Shown: positions 13,371-25,915, numbered from the stretch's first letter. The stretch: DNA of 64,000 nucleotides from Hermatobates lingyangjiaoensis (GCA_026182355.1 JAPFBL010000166.1:1426001-1490000); one strand, 5' to 3'. Notes: generated from the letters alone by a model not told the origin. Translations and numbers: made by a program.

Positions 13371-15335
13371 TTTGTGGTTATTCATCCTCGAGATATGAAC
13401 TTGTAGTAAAAATTGCTTAACTCCTAAAATAATGACTGAATAACCTTTTTCCTTGTTCAGATATTTAGGGGGGGGGGGGGTTATTAGCTGAACTCCTAGT
13501 CAGTGTTTTAGGAGTTCATATATTTTACAAGTTTATAAAGCCTGAGGATGGCCATATTACAGGTAAGATCTTAAGGCCGAGTCCAAGCCCGACCTGCTTG
13601 GCTTCGGAGTCAAAAATGTCAATTATTATGTTCGTGTCGGGTTTGACTGGATTTTTTAGGCCATTATCATACCTCTAGGCCACACGTATAGTTTAATATT
13701 GTTTGTCATAAAGTTTTTTTTTTTTTGATTAAATAAAATTTAATATTTTTGTTTATCTTTATTCTTACAATATGGTATTTCTCAAGTTGAGCAGTTTAAA
13801 CTTTACAAAGATCTTACGAAAAATAAATCTCAAATACAATTTTTTTTTAATTCTCCCTAGTTATTAATATAGCAGTTAAAATATAAGTTTCCAAGACCCA
13901 AAGTTGGCATATTTTGTTAATACTGTAAAGATACTATAAATAAAGTCATTAAAACTAATTACGATTTATTTTTAATTTCTTAAAAAAACATATATATTAA
14001 AAAAATAAATTAGAATTTGAAACCTAATCTTTTGCTTTATTTGAGTTTCTAGATCTTCAGATCTATGAGTCACTCAGATTCTTTGTTATCAAAGTTTACT
14101 GATTTCGAATGGGTTCTGAATTTACTATCTCTATATTGTTACATTTGGATGAAAGTATTGTTTCATTCGACCCAAACTTATCAAATCCCATACTTTAATT
14201 TAATTAAAAACAAACATTTCTTATAATTTCTATGTAAGAAAATTATATTTTCTCTCTCAGCGAATTCTATGATTCTAAAAAATTGTATTTCATATAAAAT
14301 ACATTCAATAAAATTATTAAATCGTGATTTAATTTGTATTTTAACTTAAACTTGATAGAAAGAACCGAAAATAAATTAAAAAATTAATTTAATCAAGAAA
14401 ATAAAGGCAGTACTTTCAAAGAAGAATGTCTACCTTCAAAGAGAGAAATAATATTAACTAAATTAAGGTGGATCCGTGATGTGGGCACCAATGAACAAAG
14501 AATTTATATTAAATTCAGAATACACTTTAATCAAATTATGCACCACACTGACAATTTAATAAGAACAGCATAAATAAAAACCCACTGCCTTAGTAATATA
14601 CTTTCTGCAGAGCCACTCTTCAAGTCCGTTCTATTTAAATACTCCTATATTAAAGGAGAATATTTTTTCAATTTAAATATTCATTCCTTTAAAAGAAATG
14701 AATTAAAAATATGCTTTTTTTGACATGTTACAATCAGAAACACTTTATAATTGTTAAATATAGATTCGTTTACATATATAAATAAATACTTTATGCATTG
14801 AGAACAAAGGAAAAGAGAGTAAATTTTTAACCATAATCAAACAAAACATCAGTTTGATTATATTTTTGAAATGATGTGGTATAACATTTTTTTTATACCT
14901 TATAATAGTACTGAGATATACGATTATGTAAAATATCTATATATAGTAGATCTATCTATATGTAATATATCTTGCATATAAACAATGAAAATCATCATAT
15001 TGATTGGACAGGAGCTAAATTTATTACCTATGAAAAATCGATGTTGTTAAGAATTATATTGAATCGTCTCTAATTAAATTTAGTAGATCAAATATAATAA
15101 ACATAAGTAACGGTCTCTTCAAACTTGATACTTTCGTTACGAGGGTAATAGCCTCTTCTGAGAGGGTTGACAGCTAGTGGATAGTTTTTTACTCTTTCTT
15201 ACTGTACTCCTTTGTTTCCCAAACATCCCTTTCTGGACATTACATAGTCCTTTCCTGCGCTTTCACCTTTTTAAATACCACTATTCCCTCCCACTCTTCT
15301 CAACCCCTCACCAGATGTGTCGTGCATCTAGTGTT

Positions 15336-15678
15336 TCAGTTGGGTTTTAGACTGACGAAGACCGCTTGATACGGTTAAAAGATCTTACTCTTGTTTTCCC
15401 ATTTTCATATTGTGGTTTGATCATTGAGGTATATGTACGTAAAATTATAACATAGCCCAAAAAAACCAAAGGAGGTCAAAGGTTCACGATTCTTAATTAT
15501 TTTGGTTAAATACAGTCTTCAGGACAAATGAAGCATAAATATGGGTAAAGAAGAGGAGGATCATCACACTTTTGCATTCTTTATTTTTACATGAAGGTGT
15601 GTCATAAAAAAATTGGGTAATTTAATGAATTTTTTCTTTTTGTTTACCTTAGTTTTAAACTACTTATTTATTTATGTA

Positions 15679-15710
<32 letters not shown>

Positions 15711-16507
15711 TATATATATACAATATTTCACAATAAACACGTGAAATAACAATCAATGTTCAAACCACAATATGAAGTGGGAAAGAAAAGGCTAAGATCT
15801 TTCAACTAGTTGGGTTTTTGACTCTGACAAAGACGCTTGTTACGGTTAAAAGATCTAAATTTTTTTTCACCTTTCTTATTGTGGTTTGTACAGATATATA
15901 TAATGAAACAATCCTACTTGGAATACTTTGATCTCGTCCTCATCTGGAGAAGACGAAAACAAATAGTTTTACTCGGCTGGCAGACAGAAGTTGCTTTTGC
16001 AAGTGAGGCCAAACATTTCTCATATATTGGCATGACATTCACTTCTATATGTGGACGGTTCACCATGAACCTTGCATGTAAACCTTCAGTAATGTAGCGA
16101 TGGTCCCTAATGTTCAGTCAAGAAACGTCAGCCAACAGCTTAGGCAGAAAAGACAAGGAAAGACTTACGAATATTAGAGAAAATTTGTTATAACTAAATT
16201 TACACGAAGAATGGAGCATTATTTAATACGAGTAGTATATAATAATGCTGAAGTATAATATTATACTATTATTAATAATCATATAATAATTATTAATAAT
16301 AGTATATAACTGATGAAGTTGGACTATGATGAAGACTACTTGTTTTGGTTGAAAGATCCTAGTCATTTTTCTGATCCTTTATTATTAAGGTTTAGACCTT
16401 AATTTTGTTTCATATAATCGGTTGGGATTTGACTCTGACGAAGACCGCTTGTTACTGTTGAAAGATCTTGGTCTTTTTTCCAATTTCTTATTTTGGTTTG
16501 ATCATAT
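15336..16507 (+). mobile_element. Cluster of four foldback-A copies or half copies
   Basis: Copies lie at about 15336-15427 (right half), 15722-15890 (both arms, centre partly lost), 16310-16395 (degenerate right half) and 16421-16505 (right half). All share the run ctctgacgaagaccgcttgt or variants of it, then a gaaagatctt block and a caaaccac-type end. (AT)n tracts separate them. Half copies with no left arm suggest frequent 5' truncation or loss of one arm. Confidence 0.7.
15679..15720. repeat. (AT)n tract, one of many
   Basis: Pure (AT)n runs also occur near 16505, 16698-16715, 23519-23530, 24032-24048, 24268-24283, 29279-29292, 29505-29532, 30803-30824, 31128-31175, 38693-38740, 42132-42155, 42435-42460, 42700-42720, 42839-42862, 43082-43120 and 50770-50809. 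Nearly all adjoin a foldback element. Confidence 0.9.
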
Positions 16508-16534
16508 ATATATATACACTAAATATAAGAAACG

Positions 16535-16720
16535 ACAAGGACTATAAAACTTTAAATTACACAAAGCACGAGACAGAAAAAAGAATAAAAGAACACTTAC
16601 AGAATTCAATATTTCGAACTATTGTTCGTCATCAGGAGTAGACTAGAAGAGAAGACGAAGTGAGAGAGATCTCCCCACGTCGAAGAACGGAGCGCGAATA
16701 TATATATATATATATTGTCC
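16535..16720 (-). mobile_element. Foldback-J half element
   Basis: On the minus strand it reads ctcCTGATGACGAACAATAG then TTCGAAATATTGAATTCTG, a CTGATGA/GAAA module with a 4-bp GAAC/GTTC hairpin. The outer part matches foldback-J at 34898. It ends in (AT)n at about 16698. Confidence 0.6.
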
Positions 16721-17470
16721 AATTATATTCAGTAGAATATTGTAAAAAATGTTTACCAGTGACACAATATTTGATATGATGGAACATATCAATTGCTTAT
16801 TCATATTTATTTCCACAAGGTTATTCTTCCTCGTAAACCTCCTGCCTTCATTGGCAACGAGGTCATACCCTGTGGTACTCAAGTTAAACACGTTGGTCAT
16901 ATTTTAGAATCTAGACTGCATTTAAACAAATTATAGTGTTAGATGTACTTGGTTTACAAGTGGTTTTTGCTGTTTATGGATTCTCACTCTGGTTCAGAGT
17001 TGCGTTGGTGAAATAGTACTGTATCCAAATTGGTCGGCATTCTTTACATCCAGGTATACTGAAAAATAAACCCTCTTCTGATCCATATGTCATACGTCAT
17101 GGGATTGTTTACTTGTTTATTCTTTGACAAGAATTACAGACTTCCTTGCCAATTATAAAATATTAAGTCAGCATTGATGAGCCTCTGATCTGGATCTGCT
17201 AATTATGCTTGCGTCATACTGAACGGAAATTTTCTTTGGTCGTTGAACCAGTGACGGTTCTCGTCAGAAACACAAGGTCAGTGAGATAAAGTACTGTCTG
17301 TTATATATTTATTTTTTCATGTATTTATTGCAAAATCCCTGATATTATGTATGTAAGCATATCAGCATAGAAAGTATAGTAGAAAATTCTTAATGGAACT
17401 AAGATGATCTCTTCAATTATGTAATGGTCCTAATCAGATATCACAAGGTGAATCATCCAACTTTGTAAAT

Positions 17471-17471
17471 A

Positions 17472-17542
<71 letters not shown>
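17471..17542 (+). repeat. (CT)n microsatellite next to the Ig3 acceptor
   Basis: An almost uninterrupted (TC)n run of about 70 bases on the sense strand that ends 23 bases before the exon at 17566. In transcript orientation it is a very long polypyrimidine tract. Confidence 0.95.
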
Positions 17543-17544
<2 letters not shown>

Positions 17545-17565
17545 AGCAATTGTTTATGTTTTTAG

Positions 17566-17963
17566 GTACATACCCCTCCTGAGATCGTAGTGAACGAAAT
17601 GGTGCGGTCTTTGGAGGCCGTGGATGGTGAATCAGCCAGTGTTGCATGTAAAGCATCGGGAAAGCCAGCACCAAAGTATGCATGGATTAAGGCATCCAGT
17701 CAAGAAAACTTAGCTACCACAGAGCGGTTTTCAGTTAACGATATCACTGGAGTGCTGACAATCACTCGAGTAACAAAAGAGGACACAGGTGACCTCAAGT
17801 GTGTGGCGCACAATGGAGCAGGCAGTGTGGAGGCGACGGTGCGCCTGTTAGTGCTGGTCAAGCCCTCGGTCATGGACCTCACCAACATCACAGTGGCTGT
17901 GGGCAACGAAGCCCGCCTCACCTGCAGGTCCACCGGCAGTCCTCTTCCCGCCATCACCTTCAG
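17566..17963 (+). CDS. Fas2: Fas2 exon: Ig domain 3 and first half of Ig4
   Basis: The acceptor is tttttag|GTACAT and the donor CAG|gttctc, entering in phase 0 and leaving in phase 2. It starts VHTPPEIVVNEM, continuing the Ig2 strand G (INVE|VHTPP). Ig3 has cysteines in SVACKASG and LKCVAHNG and the tryptophan in YAWIKAS. Ig4 begins at LVKPSVMDLTNITVAVG, with its first cysteine in RLTCRSTG; NIT is a potential N-glycosylation site. Ig4 is cut by the intron after ITFR, the place where Fas2 Ig4 is usually split. Base composition is clearly richer in G+C than the intron around it. Confidence 0.94.
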
Positions 17964-18060
17964 GTTCTCTTCACTTTACCTTATTTTTTAAGACACCTAG
18001 GAAACTAACTTAAGACAAATCAAATAGAAGCGTATATCGATTCGATAAATGTAACCAACT

Positions 18061-18116
18061 ATTATTTTTGTTTATAAAAGAACAAACATATTATTTTTGT
18101 TTATAAAAGAACAAAC
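18061..18116 (+). repeat. Tandem duplication of a 28-base unit
   Basis: attatttttgtttataaaag followed by aacaaac is present twice in direct tandem, apparently without mismatch, which suggests a recent duplication. Confidence 0.85.
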
Positions 18117-19029
18117 CTAATTCACCCCGAATTCTCACAATAGATCTGAAAAAAGGAATTCCGTCCTGGAAGTAGAGTAGTAGAATTTATCCTCTCCTGA
18201 TTGATTGCTAGATCAAACTCAGTGGCACTGATACTTAAGACTGGATGAAAAAACAACTGGTTCTCTGCTCCTTGTTTCTCCTAGCTAGGCTAACCTATCT
18301 TTAGCAGACTCCTCTGTTATCTCTGTTCTTTTCCTCTCACTCATGAGATCAGTTATTTTGGCAGCCATCTCACCTCTCGAATCCTCTGACTGACAAAAAA
18401 ACCTTCCTAATCGTACACAACTGTTGTTCAACTTTCATTCTTCTTCTCTATATTTTCACTAATTTTAGCCTGTTTTCAAACCGTTTTGGCACTTTTTTAC
18501 TATTAAATCCCCTGTGTAAATACTCATAATGAATGAAATCGGTGTCGTTAAATGTTTTTAAAATGTCTATAAGGATTAGTTTTTTGATCGTGGCCACTTC
18601 TAACTGTCTAAATATTATAAACGATATGTAATTAAAAAAACTAATAGCCGAATATTTAGATTAAAATATTTAAAAAATAAATAACTTTCGACTATAACAA
18701 ATAACTTTGAAAAAATCTGCTAACGTTTGGCTAATAAAAAATGTTATTCTCTACAGTTTTTATATGACACCTTTTTCTCAGAATGGTCTAAACACCCGAA
18801 ATCTTAAAAATTCAAATAATATAAAATTAGAGTTCGCTATTTGATTACATTTTGCATTCATCTATCAGCGATGCAGGTAATCATACAGAGGAGGTTTTAT
18901 TTCAATTTTTGTTTCTGATAATTCGTTTCAACTTCATTTCTTTTGGTCAAATCAAGAAATGCGTCATAATTAATGGGGATGATAATTATTGATTTCTAAA
19001 TTCAGCCATATTCACATCGTCCATAGTAC

Positions 19030-19150
19030 AGGAGGTTAAGCCATCGGTCCCGAGCCTGTACGATGTAGGATACACATTAAAGATCCCTTCTAGGACTCCT
19101 AATGTAGGATTATTAGGGAGGCATAATATCCTCATGAGGATTTAACGTCA
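19030..19150 (+). mobile_element. SINE body fragment
   Basis: It matches the SINE body only: ttaagccatcggtcccgagc, cctgtacgatgtaggat, attaaagatcccttc. The head and tail are missing. Confidence 0.5.
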
Positions 19151-20744
19151 GAAGTGTGGCATTCTAGCGGACAGTTTCGAGGAAAAAAAAATTGAAATAA
19201 AATAAAAAGCTTATTAGATTTGTTACAAATTTATTATTAAGAGTATTACTGGTATTACTTCAAAACCAATAAAAAGATTACCGTACCATCTTACCAGTAC
19301 TTGTAATATATCCTGCACCATAGCTTTGGTAATAAATCTAATATTGTATAAAGTGAATTCACGAAGCGAAAATTCCCTAATTATAACTTCATCAAGTGTA
19401 TCCTGGCCCTTCTTTCAAGTAAACTGGTCCCTTAATTAGTATCATATTCGGCTACCTCAGTGTATTCACTGCTCTTCTGAAGTTTGCATTAAAATTCAGA
19501 AAATACCGGTAAAAGTTGGTGGCAACACTTTGTTCATATCAGATTAGTTTCTTAAATAACCTCATGTAACGCTGGTGGAAAATAATTTATCCTCCACCAT
19601 AATATAATTTATTCAACATTTTTAAAATTAATTTGATATTCTAATACTTTTAGTCGTATTTTTTTTAAATTAAATTTTTTTCTAATCTTTTAAAAACCAT
19701 TGACGTTTAGCCAATCTGTTTTACTTGATAAAATATCATCTTCGAGATTGATGTTCCTTTGAAAAAATAAAAATATTATTAATAGGAAATAAATACAATT
19801 TATTGTCGTAATTTTCTTTTAGCTAATAACATTAATTTCTTCAGAGACTGTTAGCTTCTTTATGATTGTATCACCTTTAATATCTGGAATGATATGGTAA
19901 TTGTAATTTCCCCTCTTCTATTTACTACATTAACTTTCTGTATGAATTTATCTCTTACATTTTGGAATCAGATGAAGTTTAATACGCAGTATATTTGCCT
20001 TTATTCCTGAAGATTAAAAATTGAATTCTTTAACCAAGATTTTTTTTGTTTTTGTGGGAGATGAAACGGTTTGATGAATCGCTCTCTAGTATGAATGATG
20101 TCAGGTACTCGTAAAAATATTACTCATTCTTTAATAAACTTAAGAATCCTTCAAAATTGATTCAAATGAAATCTAAAACTTTTGGTTTAAAGCAATAATA
20201 ATAATAATAATGTGGATTTAACATAACTTCATAAAAAGAAAGAGAGGACCCTCATTCCTCTCAGACCAGCGCTAAAAGTGAAAGGCTATAAGAGTGGCCT
20301 TTGGAATAAAAATTTGTTTTATTTTTTCAATGATCCAAAGTAATCACAGTCGCTATCATTTTAAGCAAAAGTCATAGCATTACTTTAAGCAAATGCAAAG
20401 CAACAATACTCTTGAATACTAAGAACAAGACCTTGAAGAAGTGAGATCTCAAGTATCTCTTTCTACTAGTTATGAAAACAATTTTTTGTTTTAATGGAAT
20501 TTACTATGAAAAATTATTAGTCTTTAATAATATATATCATTTAATAATGTGTTTAGTGTACTTCAGTTCTTCAGATGTTTAAAACTATCTCTCTATGGTA
20601 GAACTTGTTCTTCTAACGCAAAGAAATTATGTATGATTTTATATTAATTTATATTATTCAGATGAAAATACCAAATGTTTTATGTAGTTTGTCAGTTCTT
20701 GATAATAGTATGTCAAACTTAAATGAAATACTGTTATATGGCAG

Positions 20745-20913
20745 GAAACTGAGTTCGCCCAAGAGAATGATAGCAGGACAGCAAATGGACGATGACCGGC
20801 TGATCGTGGAGCAAAGAGAGGACCGCGAGCGCGGGGAGGCAGTGGGCACCCTCATCATCACCAAGCTGGTCAGGAAGGATGACGGCCTCTACCAGTGCAT
20901 TGCTTCTAACAAG
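20745..20913 (+). CDS. Fas2: Fas2 exon: second half of Ig4
   Basis: The acceptor is atggcag|GAAACT and the donor AAG|gtgctg; phase 2 in, phase 0 out. The split codon AG|G gives arginine, so the junction reads AITFR-KLSSPKRM. The exon encodes RKLSSPKRMIAGQQMDDDRL, a charged loop (VEQREDRERGE), then GTLIITKLVRKDDGLYQCIA with the second Ig4 cysteine in the D-G-L-Y-Q-C motif. The long polar insert between the Ig4 sheets is characteristic of Fas2. Confidence 0.94.
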
Positions 20914-21930
20914 GTGCTGCATCCTCTGTAGTCATGTTTACCTATACTGGCTAGGCATGAGAATACCTGCGTAATGCATCTACAGGCTTATTGTGGGGGA
21001 AAAATAACATGAAGCTTCCCAACAAACGGGGTTCTTAGGTGTGCGCCTAACATAACCAACCTAACCTTCCAGTACCATTAATTACATAACTATTACTCGT
21101 ATTCAATGATTAATTCAGACTACAAATTGTAATACTAGTTTTATTTAAGTTACCCATAAAGTTCAGAGTAGTCCAGTGCCTCGCGAGCACGAAGTTATTC
21201 TCAGTTAGTTATATCTTTACAGTGCAAAAATACATTCTCAGGTATTGGAATAAAGAAGATGCTAAAGAAAGCAACCATCCATGGATGGGTTTCTCTCCAT
21301 CCCGCCTCTGAGCTCGGACTCTTAATGACTGTTGGTTCTCACCCAAGTTGGGTAGACCCTTGTGGTCAAAGTGTGAGAAGCAGTACCTTCTCGGGAGGAT
21401 GCCTGCTTAGCATACCGGGGAGTTAGAAACACCAAGCCCTTACTTGTTTAAACTCAGCTGACTTGGACTGGACAACTGGTACTTGATTAGTAGAGGCTCG
21501 GCTCTGAATGGGAGCCCAGAGTGGGAACGATTAGATACCACCCCTTCGAGAAGTTTATGATTCGTTCACTTATCTGCAAGACCAGGTGGTATTAAGCCAA
21601 CGAGAGGTTTTAATCTCTCCATATATTGTTTTTCTGAGGCACTAATAATACCCCTCACACGGACGCTCTGATGAGTAGGCTTGCAACTACTAGTTGCAAG
21701 CCCTGATCCCGGGGTAATGGGCTTGCCCTCTTCGGAGGGGGACGACCGAGTTCACGAGAACACTATGGTAGTCCTTAAACTGTAAGGCAGTGTAGGCAAG
21801 CCTGCCCATTGATAAGAATGCGACCACTCAAGCCTGGTACATGACAATTTTCTCGAGGTTTATCAGACCACTGATAACCTTTTCTTCTAATTCCTTAAAC
21901 ATTGCCTAAATATTGTTATTTCTTTTCCAG
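20914..21930 (+). other. Fas2: Fas2 intron near the end of Ig4, with a GC-richer unidentified block
   Basis: This 1.0-kb intron is unlike the other introns: about 21240-21870 is distinctly richer in G+C and looks like part of a dispersed repeat rather than unique intron. It carries no credible open frame. The intron ends in tcttttccag. Confidence 0.6.
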
Positions 21931-22155
21931 GGAGGAGAACAGGTGAAAAATGGACACATACAAGTTGAGTTCGCACCCAGCTTTGAGCATACACCAATGA
22001 AGGAAGCCTGGTCCTGGAACCGGAGACCTGTCAACCTTACCTGCGTCGCAGAATCTATTCCGAACGCCACTATTGTCTGGAGGCTGAACGAAAGGGATAT
22101 TGACAAGGACCCCAACTTTAGGAAATACGGCAATGGGCCTCATAGTTCACTTCTT
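21931..22155 (+). CDS. Fas2: Fas2 exon: end of Ig4 and first half of Ig5
   Basis: The acceptor is tcttttccag|GGAGG and the donor CTT|gtatgt; phase 0 on both sides, 75 codons. It encodes the last Ig4 strand (GGEQVKNGHIQVEF), the linker APSFEHTPMKEAWSWNRR, and the first part of Ig5 with its cysteine in VNLTCVAESIPNATIVW. NLT and NAT are potential N-glycosylation sites. The exon is symmetric, but skipping it would break two Ig folds, so it is probably constitutive. Confidence 0.94.
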
Positions 22156-22596
22156 GTATGTACTGTGTTCATTTCATCTCTTGAAACTAATTTAATTCAC
22201 CTAACTAAGTAAACAAAGCTTAAATTAAACTGAAATCGTCACCAGGAATGCTGGTCTAGTATGGGTTGAAACAAACCAAACACTCTGTAGGATGTCCATA
22301 AGTTCTGTTTATAATTTAACAAACTTACTTCAAAATTTAATAAATACATAACTTAGTCGAAAGTAATGCCAATAGAATAGTGAATATATAAGTCTTTCTG
22401 ACATATAATTTTCTAATAAAGTAGCATGCCAGTTATATGAAGTACAGTAAACTTTTGGAGCTGTTTTGATTGCCAAATTATCACATTATCTGTGCGCAGT
22501 TTCTGAAACGTCAAACTTGACGAATCACTGATATGATCACGTAAGAGTAGCTTTACCTTCATTATGTTAACTGCAAAAACTTACAAACTGTGTTGA

Positions 22597-22910
22597 GGCC
22601 AGGTTAGCCCAATGGCTGCGTGCTAGTCTCTGCACTGGTATATTTGGGGTTCAATAACCATTCTTCCCTCGATTTCTTCAGCAGGAGGTGAAAAAATCTA
22701 AGCACGTTATCCCTCGGAGAGGCGTAAAGCCGTCGGTCTCGAGCCTTACGACTTCAGGTACTCGTTAAAAATCCCTGCTCTAAATGCACTTTAGTTAGGG
22801 TAAAATGTATGACTCCCAATGTGGATTGTTCGTTGTGTGGTATCACAAAGCGCCAATGTTTTGTCTATGTGTGTTCTCTTGTGGGACTATCACTGCAACC
22901 TAACCTACAT
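22597..22910 (+). mobile_element. tRNA-derived SINE, near full length
   Basis: It starts ggccaggttagcccaatggc (A-box-like) with ggttcaataacc (B box) at 22648-22659. The body is gccgtcggtctcgagcctta, then caggtactcgttaaaaatcc, and the end is ctatcactgcaacctaacct. The same parts occur in the same order in the other copies. Confidence 0.7.
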
Positions 22911-23530
22911 ATTGTGTTATCATTTACACTAGTGCTTTCAAGGATTACACTTTCCAAAGTACAACTCAAGCTCTTCTGTCATACTCCCAATACAACACAT
23001 AAGTAAATATAAGTCCCTTCTGTCATTAACAAATTTTCAATATAAACTAATCATTTATTCCAGATATCATTTTGAGATTTATTTAGACTTGAGTGTCCAA
23101 TTCTTTTTCAAGAACTAGGAAACACATTGCGTTCTTCTTGGCTTTCAGCCATTTTTGTATATTCTTATTTAGAAATATCATTTTCATAAATAGTATGAGT
23201 CAATAAATCAAATTTTAATCAGTTTAATCAATTTTTATTATTAAACACTTTGCCATAACTGAATATACATAAGAAATCTGGGTAACATAATCTATCAAAT
23301 GACTTCAGACTAAACTTTTCAAATAGTAAATAGGTTTAGTAGACATGTGTGCTTCCCTTAAAAATATATTATGTATATTAGCTGTTCACAAGGAACAACA
23401 ATCTGCAGGGAGAACGTTTTTTTTTATGCCACTTCTACATTTGTTTTGGGAACTACTCCATTTTTTGAACTCGTATTGTATCCAGTTTGGATCGTACTTC
23501 CGTTTATTAAGTGAACTATATATATATATA

Positions 23531-24030
23531 TTGATAAAAGTATCGACCGTGGAAGAAACAAAACTAAAGTTTATCAGGACTCGGTCAGTTCTTCAAGTTC
23601 AAATTAAACTCTCAATGCCAACGTTTTGGTTTTTATTTAAAACCTTATTCATAGGCAGAAGTATAAATTTTGAAACAGAAAAACTAGGTATTATATTACA
23701 AATTATTTTACAAAGAAAAATAGTTTGTGAATTTCAACAGCAACTGTCTAATTTGAATGAACACGTAACAATATTCACTTTGTTGAAAAATTCACAAATA
23801 CAATATTTACAAAGTGAATGTTGTTACGTGTTCATTCAAATAAGACAGTTGTTGAAATTCACAGACTATTTTTCTTTGTATAATAATTTGTAATGTAATA
23901 CTTAGTTTTTCTGTTTCAAAATGTATACTTCTGCCTATGAAAAAGCTTTTAAATAAAAACCAAAACGTTGGCATTGAGAGTTTAATTTGAACCTGAAGAA
24001 CTGACCGAGTCCCGATAAACTTTAGTTTTG
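23531..24030 (+). mobile_element. Foldback-B palindrome, 500 bp
   Basis: The arms run from about 23557 (caaaactaaagtttatcagg) to a centre near 23795 and back to 24030, with few mismatches. (AT)n lies on both sides. The frame readable on each strand is the same arm sequence mirrored and shows no known domain, so I do not call a gene. A hairpin ggttttaaataaaaacc-type block followed by gaaac lies in each arm. Confidence 0.8.
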
Positions 24031-24047
24031 TATATATATATATATAT

Positions 24048-24263
24048 AAAGATTTCACATAAACACGTGAAATAACAATCAATGATCAAACCACAATAAG
24101 AAATGGGAAAGCAAGACTAAGATCTTTCAACCGTAAGAAGCGGTCTTCGTCAGAGTCAAAAACCCAACTGACTCAGTTGGGTTTTTGACTCTGACGAATA
24201 CCACTTGTTACGGTTGAAAGATCTTAGTCTTGTTTTCCCATTTCTTATTGTGGTTTGATCATT
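24048..24263 (+). mobile_element. Foldback-A element, near-complete hairpin
   Basis: It begins aagatttcacataaacacgtg and ends tggtttgatcatt, with (AT)n on both sides. The arms are complementary over about 90 bases around a centre near 24175. It abuts foldback-B through a 20-bp (TA)n tract. Confidence 0.8.
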
Positions 24264-25915
24264 CTATATATATATATATATACAGTATTTAATTTTCTCT
24301 AGGTTAGTCCAACGTGAAAATATTCTCAAATCTAATTACTATTACTCAATTACTTATTACTCAAATCTAATATACCTCATATCTAATTACTATTATATGA
24401 CCGTTTCCTCCATATTTTAGACATCTTCAGATATTGGTATTTTTGGTTTCCTGAAAGATGAACCATTAAATAATTTTTGTCATGTTTATTTATCTACTAG
24501 AGTGCACTGAAGTACGATTATTTAAAATTCCATGCGCTGAAGTATTTAATATCCAGTGCGCTGATGTTTTTAATTGTATGTAAAAAAAAAAGATTAGTTT
24601 ACTGATTCGAATTTTGCTCACATCTATTATTTGAATTTTGAAAAATATAATAAAATATTGATTTAAAAAAGATTTAGTTTGCCTATAGAAATTGTGAAAT
24701 CACTGAGCTCTATTGTAACTATATTAACATTGAGAGACAAGATTGTTGAATTAACAAAACTGAATGGAAAAGGAACCAGAGTCTGGTTAAATAACGATGA
24801 TTCAAAAAAAGACAACGCTTTTCAAAGTGGTATCGAGAGATTGATGTCAATAGCTTCCCACAAAGGTCTGAACCCTAATGAATAATTGACGTTTCTCAAT
24901 AATGTATTCAATTCTGGATCCTTATTCAGAAGAATTTCATGTATTTTTTATTTCTGTTCATTAGTATGATTACATTCCATGAGTCGTCAATCTCTTCCAG
25001 TCAATTCTTTGTCAAATTCATTCACTCTGTAACGCTATTACTATTAGTGTTTAAGGCTTCCTTCCTTCAAACGGCAGCTACTCTTAGCTAAACTGCAATG
25101 ATATAATTACCTGTTGTATATTTACTGTAATCGTACAGCATGATTTATTGTAATTATTTGTATTATTAGCATTGAATCTTTCTAATCAGATGGGAGTTAC
25201 TTTAAATTTTGTAATGTTAAGGGTCAAAGAACCAAGTTGGACTAAGAAGTAAATTATGTCTTACTTCTTAACCTATTAAGTTATTACTCTAACTTATTAA
25301 GTAATTTATGAATCAGAGTTTTTTTATAATATACTTAAAGGTATATACAAAACAGAGGACATATAACTAAACAAATCACTTGCTATGTTATGCTAGTTGA
25401 TCAAAAGAGAACACGTTTAAAGGGTAGTGATGTATGCTTATTTGAAATATAATAAAGTACACTCCAACTTAATTAAGGCGGTTTTTTTTTATTTATCAAA
25501 GGTACTTTCAGGATGATATGGAAGCCTAGGGGCTTCGTTGTCTAAAGCATGTTTTTTTTTGCTATAAGATATTGTCTATTTGTATTTACATTTTTACTTT
25601 GACGTGTTCAGAAATATTCGTGGACTTGGTCTCAAACTTGGTAAAGTTTGTAAAGTAACAGTTTCATTTTCAAAGTTTCTTGCCAACAGGCAATATCGAT
25701 TTCCTTGTACAAGAATAAGAAGTATAAGAAGTACAAATATGAAGCCATATCAGTTTTATATTACAACTATAAATTATTTCAGAAGTACAAGTTAAATTAT
25801 CGGTTATTTTTTTTTTTATATAAATAATAAAATAGTAATTACAAAAGAATTGTAATATTAATTCTGTAGGAAATACACTGCAAATCTATTTAATGTATTT
25901 CAAATGTCTTATTTA

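Larger units (their letters stand above)
10709..17565 (+). other. Fas2: Fas2 intron between the Ig2 and Ig3 exons
   Basis: This 6.9-kb intron has no supported exon. It contains two diverged direct copies of a roughly 250-bp repeat (11758-12015 and 13121-13370), a tRNA-like SINE head (12740-12850), a G homopolymer at 13468-13480, a cluster of foldback-A copies (15336-16507), a foldback-J half element (16535-16720) and several (AT)n tracts. It ends with a long (CT)n run (17471-17542) close to the acceptor. Confidence 0.75.
17964..20744 (+). other. Fas2: Fas2 intron within Ig4
   Basis: This 2.8-kb intron contains a perfect 28-base unit repeated twice in tandem near 18061-18116, a SINE body fragment (19030-19150, plus) and an (ATA)n-like run near 20196-20210. 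I see no exon in it. Confidence 0.75.

Noticed and set aside
23345..24082. 182-residue plus-strand frame and a 91-residue minus-strand frame with nearly the same protein
   Set aside because: They are the two arms of the foldback-B palindrome read in opposite directions. They have no domain and no codon bias.
24679..24885. 68-residue frame with mixed polar residues (MPIEIVKSLSSIVTILTLRD)
   Set aside because: It is in an intron, has no splice signals that fit the Fas2 phases and shows no recognisable domain. I cannot support it as a gene or exon.
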